This document shows, in pieces, positions 24,386 through 30,499 of a stretch of 30,499 nucleotides of DNA. Every line of letters begins with the position of its first letter. Within the stretch, counting starts at the first letter, position 1. The notes below the pieces were generated by a model, which saw only the letters and a list, made by a program, of their open reading frames with translations, ran no database searches and had not been told where the DNA came from. Location: assembly GCA_964538485.1 (NCBI GenBank), contig CAZIHJ010000034.1, positions 1 through 30,499 of the forward strand, in the 5' to 3' direction. This DNA is from JBJXHC01 sp964538485. GTDB taxonomy: Bacteria > Bacteroidota > Ignavibacteria > UBA10030 > UBA6906. Position numbers and translations under genes: made by a program.

Positions 24386-24754
24386 ATGAAGAAAAACGCC
24401 AGCATCTTTGTTGTCGATGATGAGGAAGAAGTCCGCAACCTCTTGAAGATCCTTCTTGAAGATGAGGGGTATGATGTCGAGACCGCCGTGGATGGCGACG
24501 ATGCGATAGCCAAACTCGAAAAACGCGGGTATGACCTCTTGTTGCTAGATATCAAGATGCCGCTGATTAGCGGGTTCGACGTGTTGAAATTTGTTCGTGA
24601 ACGTTATCCGCGCTCCAAGGTGATCATGTTGACAGCATTTGCGGAACTGGCGAATGCCATGGAATCCAAGTTCCTCGGCGCCGATGATTTCATCGGAAAA
24701 CCGTATGACCCCAATGAAGTGCTGATGGCAATCGAGCGCATATTGAAGCAATAG
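24386..24754 (+). CDS. Single-domain (CheY-like) response regulator
   Basis: A stand-alone receiver domain of 122 residues with all key residues: Asp11/Asp12, phospho-acceptor Asp55 (LLLLDIKMPLISG), Thr83 and Lys105 (IGKPYDP). There is no output domain. It resembles Spo0F/CheY-like shuttles more than chemotaxis CheY in particular, and no chemotaxis gene is present. It sits between a divergent two-component operon and the TRAP transporter genes, whose lipoprotein starts 68 nt downstream. Its kinase is unknown; both histidine kinases in the window are possible, but the nearer one already has its own regulator. Confidence 0.93.
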   Translation: MKKNASIFVVDDEEEVRNLLKILLEDEGYDVETAVDGDDAIAKLEKRGYDLLLLDIKMPLISGFDVLKFVRERYPRSKVIMLTAFAELANAMESKFLGADDFIGKPYDPNEVLMAIERILKQ

Positions 24755-24822
24755 GAAACCGGAATCGTCACTACAGTCCACGCCCGTCCATTTTGCGTCG
24801 ATCAGGTGTATACACATATCTT

Positions 24823-25683
24823 ATGACCAGAATACTCTTCGTTATACTCTCTTTTGCATTTCTTTCTTCCGGCTGTGTTCAACAGATTGCCATCAGCACG
24901 GTCGGCGGAATTGTGAATGACGGCTTTGGCGCGTTCACTGAAGAACAGGACCTCGACCTTGCCGAGAAGGCCCTTCCGGGAAATCTGAAACTCCTCGAGG
25001 TGATGCTCAAGAGTGATCCGGAGAACGAGGAGATCCTCTTGTTGCTCAGTCAGGGCTACAGCAGTTATGCCCTCGGGTTTGTCGAGGATACGGATCCCGA
25101 ACGTGCACGGATTCTGTACCAACGCGGAGTCGAATATGCAATGCGGATTCTCCGTCAGAACGAGACGTGGCAACGTGCATTCGATGGTTCTCTTGATGCG
25201 CTCGGCGGCGAGATTGCGAAATTGGAGCGCAGTGATGTACCGGCGGTTTTTTGGGCGGCCTTTGGCCTCGGAAGTTATATCCAGCTTTCATTGACGGACC
25301 CGGAAGCTATTGCAGGGTTACCCAAGGCGGAAGCGATGATGAGGTTTGTTGCCGCGAACGATTCGACCTTCTATTATGGCGGCGCGCATGTTTTCTTGGG
25401 AACGCTCTATGGAAGCAGGCCGAAGATGCTCGGAGGCAATCCCGACCTCTCGCGCCAGCATTTCGAGACAGCGCTGCGGATCAACAACGGCAAGTTTCTT
25501 ATGACGCAAGTCTACTTTGCCCGTTCGTATGCAGTCCAGACAATGAACGAAGCGCTGTTTGAAGAACTCCTTGCGCAAGTACATGACGCTTCTTTGGAGA
25601 TCCTGCCGGAGTTTCGTCTCGCCAACGCCATTGCAAAGAGAAAGACAGAGTTATTACTGACGCGCAAGAGTGAGCTCTTTTAG
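24823..25683 (+). CDS. tatT: TRAP transporter-associated TPR lipoprotein, TatT family
   Basis: A lipoprotein of about 286 residues: a short signal peptide ends in the lipobox LSSGC with Cys18 as the lipidation site. The mature part is helical, with TPR-like repeats. LLEVMLKSDPENEEILLLLSQGY, GLPKAEAMMRFVAAN and GGNPDLSRQHFETALRINN are the TatT hallmark segments. TatT proteins form the T part of TPAT systems, where they bind the DctP-type protein. I choose ATG 24823 because it sets the signal peptide correctly; the TTG at 24793 adds 10 polar residues. The Shine-Dalgarno is weak (AGGTG about 15 nt upstream). The dctP gene follows after 70 nt, so T-P-Q-M form one cluster. Confidence 0.9.
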   Translation: MTRILFVILSFAFLSSGCVQQIAISTVGGIVNDGFGAFTEEQDLDLAEKALPGNLKLLEVMLKSDPENEEILLLLSQGYSSYALGFVEDTDPERARILYQRGVEYAMRILRQNETWQRAFDGSLDALGGEIAKLERSDVPAVFWAAFGLGSYIQLSLTDPEAIAGLPKAEAMMRFVAANDSTFYYGGAHVFLGTLYGSRPKMLGGNPDLSRQHFETALRINNGKFLMTQVYFARSYAVQTMNEALFEELLAQVHDASLEILPEFRLANAIAKRKTELLLTRKSELF

Positions 25684-25753
25684 CAACTTTCCGGTCCGGA
25701 GAAGGTTGAATAAGAGAGGTGGAGCCGGATTCAGTATTTAAGGAGTACAGACA

Positions 25754-26770
25754 GTGAAGGGTATGTATTGGTTCTTGATGTTCTCGACGGTTATCATTCT
25801 ATGCGCCATGCCGGCGTCGTCCCAGGAATTCACGATCAAATTTGCATCGCTTGCGCCGGAGGGAAGCACCTGGCTGAATGTGATGCGGGAATATGATGCT
25901 GCGATAAGAAAAGAAAGCAACGGCCGACTCGGCTTCAAAATCTACGCGGGCGGTGTTCAGGGAGAAGACACCGACGTGCTGCGGAAGATCCGGCTGGGGC
26001 AATTACACAGCGCTGGTCTTACCGGGTTTGGTATCGGGTTGATCGCCCCAAAACTTCGCATTCTGGATGCACCCTTCTTGTTTGAGAATTACCGCGAAGT
26101 CGATCATGTCTACGCCCAGCTTGATCAGGAGTTCAGAAAAGCCCTCGATGACAACAACTATGTGTTGCTTGGTTGGGCCGAGGTGGGGTTCGTGCACATT
26201 CTGACCAATACACCTGTTCGCTCTCCCGCCGATATGAATGGTGTGAAGATGTGGATGTGGGAAGGCGATCCGATTGCCGAAGCGACATTCAAGTCGTTTG
26301 GTGTAACCCCGATTCCGCTTTCGCTGGTGGATGTTCTCACGTCGCTTCAGACCGGGTTGATCAATGGTGTCTACACATCGCCGTTGGCTGCTCTCGTTTT
26401 GCAGTGGCATACACGCGTAAAGTACATGCTTGATGTTCCTCTCGCTGATGCTTCCGGTGCCGTGGTTGTCTCGAAAAAAATGTACAGCTCGTTGCCGGCC
26501 GACTTGAAGGAGATACTTCTGCGTAACGGGAGGACATTCCTGTCGAAGTTGACTGCGAAGAGCAGGGAAGAGAATGCGAAGGCCATCGACGTCATGAAGA
26601 AATCCGGTATAGAGATTATCAAGGTGACTTCGGACAAGACACTGCTCGAATACCGTCAAGCGGGCAAATCCGCGCGTGCATCGCTGGTTGGTAAATTGTA
26701 CGATCAGGCATTTCTCGACAGAATCGAGAAGACTGTAGCGGAAGTGCGGACAAAGACGACAGGGAAATGA
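25754..26770 (+). CDS. dctP: TRAP transporter substrate-binding protein, DctP family (TatP type)
   Basis: The periplasmic solute receptor of the TRAP system, 338 residues. It has a signal peptide (about 1-24, cleavage near SSQ-E) and a mature start FTIKFASLAPEGSTW typical of DctP. It also carries the P-loop-like segment NTPVRSPADMNGVKMWMW and the hinge region LVDVLTSLQTGLINGVYTSP. The family normally has a KIR motif at the NGVKMW position, whose Arg binds the ligand carboxylate; here Trp occupies it. Start GTG 25754 has AGGAG 9 nt upstream; ATG 25763 is an alternative. The stop overlaps the DctQ start (ATGA). The ligand is unknown. Confidence 0.95.
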   Translation: MKGMYWFLMFSTVIILCAMPASSQEFTIKFASLAPEGSTWLNVMREYDAAIRKESNGRLGFKIYAGGVQGEDTDVLRKIRLGQLHSAGLTGFGIGLIAPKLRILDAPFLFENYREVDHVYAQLDQEFRKALDDNNYVLLGWAEVGFVHILTNTPVRSPADMNGVKMWMWEGDPIAEATFKSFGVTPIPLSLVDVLTSLQTGLINGVYTSPLAALVLQWHTRVKYMLDVPLADASGAVVVSKKMYSSLPADLKEILLRNGRTFLSKLTAKSREENAKAIDVMKKSGIEIIKVTSDKTLLEYRQAGKSARASLVGKLYDQAFLDRIEKTVAEVRTKTTGK

Positions 26771-27261
26771 CACTCCTGCGATCACTCAACCGGCTGCTGT
26801 ATCAGATTGAGTATGGGCTGCTGGTGGTCTTTCTTGGAGCGATGGTGGTGCTGGCCTTCGGGCAGGTGGTGTTACGCAACCTGTTTGATACAGGAATCAT
26901 GTGGGCGGATCCTGTTATCCGCCATCTTGTCCTCTGGCTCGGATTTACAGGTGCGGCACTTGCCACATCCGATGATCGCCACATTAGTATCGACGCCATT
27001 TCCAAGTTTCTGTCACCGCGAGTCCGTCATGCCGTTCAAATATTCACCCACCTGTTCTCTACGGTGGTCTGCTACTATCTCGCCGCTGCCGCGCTGACAT
27101 TCCTCATTGACGAAAAGGGTTCCGGGTCCGAAGTCTTTCTTTCCATTCCGACGTGGATGATATTGACGATCATCCCCTCCGGGTATGGAGTGTTGGGATT
27201 GCACTTCCTTACGAAATGCATGGAGAGCGTGCTGGCCGTGCTTGGCAGGGGGGAGAAGTAG
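26767..27261 (+). CDS. dctQ: TRAP transporter small permease, DctQ family
   Basis: The small membrane subunit of 164 residues with four TM segments (about 15-37, 48-66, 87-110 and 127-148). It includes the DctQ-like VVLRNLFDTGIMWADPVIRHLVLWLGFTGAALA region and a cytoplasmic loop DDRHISIDAI. It bridges the binding protein and DctM in a sodium-driven secondary transporter. Its ATG overlaps the dctP stop by 4 nt and its stop abuts the dctM ATG. Confidence 0.94.
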   Translation: MTLLRSLNRLLYQIEYGLLVVFLGAMVVLAFGQVVLRNLFDTGIMWADPVIRHLVLWLGFTGAALATSDDRHISIDAISKFLSPRVRHAVQIFTHLFSTVVCYYLAAAALTFLIDEKGSGSEVFLSIPTWMILTIIPSGYGVLGLHFLTKCMESVLAVLGRGEK

Positions 27262-28542
27262 ATGGAGACATTTCTCATAGGACTCTTCCTGGCATTATTG
27301 GCCCTTCTCGGTGCCCCGCTCTTTACGATCATCGGCGCGGTGGCGCTTCTTGCGTTCGGCGCCGCAGGCATTGACTCATCTGCTGTAGCGGTGGAGTTGT
27401 ATCGAATTGCCAGCAACGCTTCGCTTGTCGCCATTCCCCTGTTCACTTTCGCCGGGTACATGCTGGCGGAAAGCAAAACCCCCGTCCGTCTTGTGAACCT
27501 TGCGCGTGCATTGATTGGCTCAATACCTGGAGGACTCTCGATTGTAGCTCTGGTGACTTGTGCCCTCTTTACTGCGTTTACCGGCGCGTCGGGAGTCACC
27601 ATTGTGGCATTGGGAGGGTTGTTGTACCCCATGCTATTGAAGGAAAACTATCCGGAGCGTTTCTCTCTCGGCCTGATTACCACATCCGGAAGTCTTGGCC
27701 TGTTATTTCCTCCGAGTTTGCCGCTGATCTTGTATGCTGTTGTTACCAAGGTCAATATCGACAAACTCTTTGCCGCAGGAATTGTCCCCGGTATATTGCT
27801 GGTGCTGATTTTGTCTTTGTACAGTGTGCAACAAGGAAGAAAACTCAGCGTAACGAAAACCCCCTTTGTGTGGCATCAAGCGATGCGCGCAATGCGCGAA
27901 GCGGCGTGGGAGCTTCCCCTGCCAGTGATCATTATCGGCGGGATATACTCCGGGTTCTTTACGGCGACGGAAGCAGCGGCAGTGACGGCTTTCTACGTTT
28001 TTGTCATTGAAGTCTTCATCTACAAAGACCTCAAGTTGTTCAAGGATATCCCGCGGGTGATGCGCGAGAGCATGTTGCTTGTCGGCGCTATCATGATGAT
28101 CCTCGGGACGGCATTCGGCCTGACGAGTTACCTGATTGATGAAGAAGTGCCGATGAAGCTCTTTGCATTTACACAGACGTTCATATCAAGTCCCATCGTC
28201 TTCCTGATCGTTTTGAACGTTTTCCTCATCATCGTCGGGATGATGATGGATATTTTTTCAGCGATCATTGTTGTTGTTCCTCTGATCACACCGATTGCCG
28301 CTGCGTACGGAATCGATCCCGTACACCTCGGTATCATCTTCCTCACCAATCTTGAGATCGGGTATCTCACACCACCCGTGGGACTCAACCTCTTTATCTC
28401 CAGTCTGCGTTTTGACAAACCTGTGTTTACTGTCGTCCGGGCAACACTGGTCTTTATCGGTATTCTGCTGATCGCTCTTCTCATCATTACGTATGTTCCC
28501 GACCTGAGTCTCTGGCTGGTTCGCCTTCTGGACATACAATAG
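27262..28542 (+). CDS. dctM: TRAP transporter large permease, DctM family
   Basis: The transport-catalysing membrane subunit, 426 residues with about 12 hydrophobic segments. DctM signatures: IPLFTFAGYMLAESKTPVRLVNLARAL, TAFTGASGVTIVALGGLLYPML, GSLGLLFPPSLPLILYAVV (hairpin region), and LTNLEIGYLTPPVGLNLFISS, which in the family helps form the sodium and substrate sites. Start ATG 27262 directly follows the dctQ stop, with GGGGGGAG upstream. It ends 19 nt before the convergent glycosidase gene, with no hairpin terminator between them. Confidence 0.96.
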   Translation: METFLIGLFLALLALLGAPLFTIIGAVALLAFGAAGIDSSAVAVELYRIASNASLVAIPLFTFAGYMLAESKTPVRLVNLARALIGSIPGGLSIVALVTCALFTAFTGASGVTIVALGGLLYPMLLKENYPERFSLGLITTSGSLGLLFPPSLPLILYAVVTKVNIDKLFAAGIVPGILLVLILSLYSVQQGRKLSVTKTPFVWHQAMRAMREAAWELPLPVIIIGGIYSGFFTATEAAAVTAFYVFVIEVFIYKDLKLFKDIPRVMRESMLLVGAIMMILGTAFGLTSYLIDEEVPMKLFAFTQTFISSPIVFLIVLNVFLIIVGMMMDIFSAIIVVVPLITPIAAAYGIDPVHLGIIFLTNLEIGYLTPPVGLNLFISSLRFDKPVFTVVRATLVFIGILLIALLIITYVPDLSLWLVRLLDIQ

Positions 28543-28561
28543 GTTTCTTGTTGCCTGACTT

Positions 28562-30310
28562 TTATCGCCCTATTTCGAGCTGATGCTCAAGCGATATGTC
28601 GTTTGTCCGCAATCTAACGATGTACCGGCCAGGTGGTAAAGGAGGTGATCCCGCGCTGACAATGTATGTTCCGGCCTGTTGTCCGGCATCGACGATGCGT
28701 CGTGCGTATCCCTGCGGATCGGTGGAGGAGAGAATATCGAGAGAAACATCAGAGGAGTGAGCGAGCCGGTATGCAACCAGAGGCAGGTTTCCCCAGTCAT
28801 CAATGATCATTGCCGAGAGGGCTGTCGGCATGGAGAGTCGATCGTGCAGGTCGACCATTTCCTTGATGACTGCAGGCACGGGTACGGAAGGACTACTCTC
28901 GTTGTGTAGTCTGTCGAGTGCCGTTACTGCGTAGTAGTATCGCATACCGTGTGCACCTTTGAGCGTATCAATGTAATGATGTGCCGGAGCCGTCACCACA
29001 GAAATGAGCGCTTGGCCATTGTCGATGGGGATATCGGGAGTGTTCCATCGGTACACAGCAAACGATCGAGCCCCGTCGTTGTCTCGCGAAGACAATGGTG
29101 TCGTCCATTCAATATGGAAAACATTCGGCGCGGTTTCGGTGACCGCGACCGCGGCCGGTGGCGACGGCGGTGAAGCATCCTTCCATGGCATTGGCGGAAT
29201 AAGGGCCGGAGAATCATACCGGTTGCCAAACATGTTCATTGCACTGATGTTCTCGAAACGAAAGTATGCCTGTCCGAGCGTTCCCTTATCGCGGGAAACA
29301 TCGATCTGTTCCGGAATCTGTTCAAGTACCAACGGCTTGTACGCGGCGATGCCGGCGTACACATGCCGTCCGGCAGCGTTCTCCTGCCAGCCCTGAACGA
29401 GCGAGGTGAAATCCGGATCGTTCTTCGTCTCACCGATATCCCAGTAGATCTGGGGGACGAGGTAATCGTGTTTTCCCTTGCGCAGCCAACTCTGCGCGTC
29501 CTGGTAGTATGAATACAACGCGCCCCAGCCGTTCTTTCCGTTGCCGACGGAGAACACGCCGAGCGGAGCGGAGCCAACTTTGAGCATCGGTTTACGTGCC
29601 GTGGCGCTGTCGTAGAAAGTGGAAACGAATGCATCAATGTTCGCCCGGCGCCAGTCTCCCCGCTCCATTCCGTTACCGTATTTTCTATAGCTCTTGTCGT
29701 CTGCAAACTCTCTCCCCGGATACCGGATAAAATCGAACTGTATGCCGTCGATATCGTAGTTGCTTACCAACTCGAGCCCGACCTTTAGAAGGTATTCCCG
29801 CACCTCCGGAACACCGGGGTCAATCCACACTTCGCCGTCGGCAATGACGGTCCATTGTGGAAACGCCAGCACAGGGTGCGGAGGCGAGGTTCGGGGAATG
29901 GTGGTCTTCGGGCCACGGATTTTGAACACATTAAACCACGCGTGTACTTCCATGCCGGCGGCATGCGCCTCGTCGATAATGAACTTGAGTGGATCCCAGC
30001 CGGGGTCTCTGCCAAGTGTGCCGGTAAGGTTCTCCGCCCACGGCTCGTAGGTGGATCGATAATACGCATCGCCCCGTGCCCGCGCTTGGAAGAAAATCGT
30101 GTTGAAGTGCGCTGCTTTGAGCGCCCGTACCATTGCGCGGAGCGAGGCCTGTTGCTCGTTCCTGTCCCGGCTCCGGGGCCAGTCGAGACCTGCTGCAGTG
30201 GCAATCCACACGGCGCGTACTTCGCATTTGGGTGACGGCAGTGATGCGGACAATACGACAGGAAAACCCAATGCGAGAAGGAAATAAAGAAAAAGAAGTC
30301 GGATGCTCAC
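28562..30310 (-). CDS. GHL10-family (DUF187/YngK-like) glycoside hydrolase with FN3 and T9SS-like C-terminal domain
   Basis: A secreted 582-residue protein with a signal peptide (about 1-22). The GHL10 TIM-barrel domain (about 28-345) shows VRAVWIATAAGLDWP, MEVHAWFNVF, VWIDPGVPEVREYL, DGIQFDFIRYPG with acidic residues at the likely active site, and VPQIYWDIGE. A fibronectin-III-like domain follows (about 383-480; AFAVYRW-type and YYYAVTALDRLHNESSPS). The last 70 or so residues (510-582) have the beta-sandwich pattern of T9SS/Por or FlgD-Ig tails: AYRLAHSSDVSLDI, QQAGTYIV, LPPGRYIVRL, and a final LEIGR. GHL10 relatives act on glycans including peptidoglycan-like or surface polysaccharides; the substrate here is not known. 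Start GTG 30310 lacks a strong Shine-Dalgarno. Confidence 0.9.
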   Translation of the reverse strand: MSIRLLFLYFLLALGFPVVLSASLPSPKCEVRAVWIATAAGLDWPRSRDRNEQQASLRAMVRALKAAHFNTIFFQARARGDAYYRSTYEPWAENLTGTLGRDPGWDPLKFIIDEAHAAGMEVHAWFNVFKIRGPKTTIPRTSPPHPVLAFPQWTVIADGEVWIDPGVPEVREYLLKVGLELVSNYDIDGIQFDFIRYPGREFADDKSYRKYGNGMERGDWRRANIDAFVSTFYDSATARKPMLKVGSAPLGVFSVGNGKNGWGALYSYYQDAQSWLRKGKHDYLVPQIYWDIGETKNDPDFTSLVQGWQENAAGRHVYAGIAAYKPLVLEQIPEQIDVSRDKGTLGQAYFRFENISAMNMFGNRYDSPALIPPMPWKDASPPSPPAAVAVTETAPNVFHIEWTTPLSSRDNDGARSFAVYRWNTPDIPIDNGQALISVVTAPAHHYIDTLKGAHGMRYYYAVTALDRLHNESSPSVPVPAVIKEMVDLHDRLSMPTALSAMIIDDWGNLPLVAYRLAHSSDVSLDILSSTDPQGYARRIVDAGQQAGTYIVSAGSPPLPPGRYIVRLRTNDISLEHQLEIGR

Positions 30311-30328
30311 AGTTTCTCAAGAGGAGAT

Positions 30329-30359
30329 AAAAAATGCCCGAGCAATATACTCAGGCATT
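30329..30359 (-). terminator. Rho-independent terminator upstream of the GHL10 gene
   Basis: On the minus strand a 10-bp stem (AATGCCTGAG / CTCGGGCATT, one G-T pair) with a 7-nt loop is followed by six T. It would end a minus-strand transcript coming from beyond the right edge of the window, only 18 nt before the GTG of the glycosidase gene. Confidence 0.7.
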
Positions 30360-30414
30360 GAAGGAGAAGCAAGAAACTCTGCAGGATAATGAAGAGCCAC
30401 ACCAGTCCCACAGT

Positions 30415-30499
30415 CATCTTGAGCGGAGTCGAAAGATGCGCTGCGTAAGCTTCGCATCGGTGTCAACATTGGTGAGGATTTCAGGGTTCGACTTCGCTC
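30415..30499. repeat. Inverted GAGCGAAGTCGAA-type repeats at the right edge
   Basis: CATCTTGAGCGGAGTCGAAAGATG at 30415-30438 has self-complementary 6-base ends. TTCGACTTCGCTC at 30487-30499 is the reverse complement of its core with one change (GAGCGRAGTCGAA). Between them are GATGCG (30435-30440) and CGCATC (30453-30458). The core resembles a dispersed TGAGCGAAGTCGAA repeat that I recall from many bacterial genomes. The second copy runs off the window. No gene is visible at 30360-30499. Confidence 0.6.

Noticed and set aside
24793..24822. Promoter-like TTGCGT-N17-ATATCT and TTG start before tatT
   Set aside because: The -10 would sit directly on the start codon, and the TTG start spoils the lipoprotein signal peptide.
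25684..25706. Hairpin after tatT (CTTTCCGG ... CCGGAGAAG)
   Set aside because: The pairing is short and interrupted and is not followed by a T-run, so it is not convincing as a terminator between tatT and dctP.
1..30499. Mobile elements, phage genes, tRNA or rRNA genes, defence systems
   Set aside because: No transposase, integrase, nuclease-helicase cassette or RNA-gene sequence was recognised. Gene order, base composition and spacing look like ordinary core chromosome.

Overview
The window looks like one end-to-end stretch of core chromosome from a Gram-negative bacterium of the Bacteroidota/Chlorobi/Ignavibacteria (FCB) type. This rests on several features: moderate GC, two-membrane biology (SecDF, a PpiD-like chaperone, outer-membrane barrels, TamB, ADP-heptose enzymes), a GHL10 glycosidase with a T9SS-like tail, and an outer-membrane protein that joins a beta-propeller to a barrel. 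The phylum is an inference. Two runs of exactly 100 N (5076-5175 and 15729-15828) show that this is a scaffolded draft or metagenome assembly. They cut secD and tamB. There is no insertion sequence, phage, CRISPR array, tRNA or rRNA, and no gene-free stretch longer than about 205 bases.

Layout, left to right. At 1-702 is the 3' end of a patatin-like phospholipase. The minus strand then carries secD-secF-STAS, read from a sigma-70-type promoter at 6431-6459 and ending in a strong hairpin terminator (3293-3329). Continuing on the minus strand is purA followed 14 nt later by a histidine kinase. Divergent from secD, on the plus strand, is a PpiD-like peptidyl-prolyl isomerase (promoter 6471-6499), then a small outer-membrane barrel, a family-16-type methyltransferase and shikimate kinase (GTGA overlap). 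A new promoter (10743-10771) precedes heptose-7-phosphate kinase, heptose-phosphate nucleotidyltransferase, tamB and RNase R. A further promoter (18797-18825) drives a 1035-residue outer-membrane protein. This combines a zinc-protease-like HELVH domain, a six-blade PD40 propeller and a BamA-like barrel, and ends at a bidirectional terminator (21993-22027).

The right third holds an OmpR/CusS-type two-component pair on the minus strand. Divergent from it is a single-domain response regulator, followed by a complete TRAP transporter with a TatT lipoprotein (T-P-Q-M order). A convergent GHL10-family glycosidase and a short block of inverted repeats at the right edge complete the window.

The dominant theme is envelope biogenesis: protein translocation, periplasmic folding, lipid transport or barrel assembly, and LPS-core sugar supply. 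The observations most worth following are the protease-propeller-barrel fusion near tamB, the TPAT transporter whose binding protein appears to lack the usual carboxylate-binding arginine, the lack of a convincing canonical start codon for RNase R (ATC behind a good Shine-Dalgarno), and five promoters that share an exact 17-base spacer.
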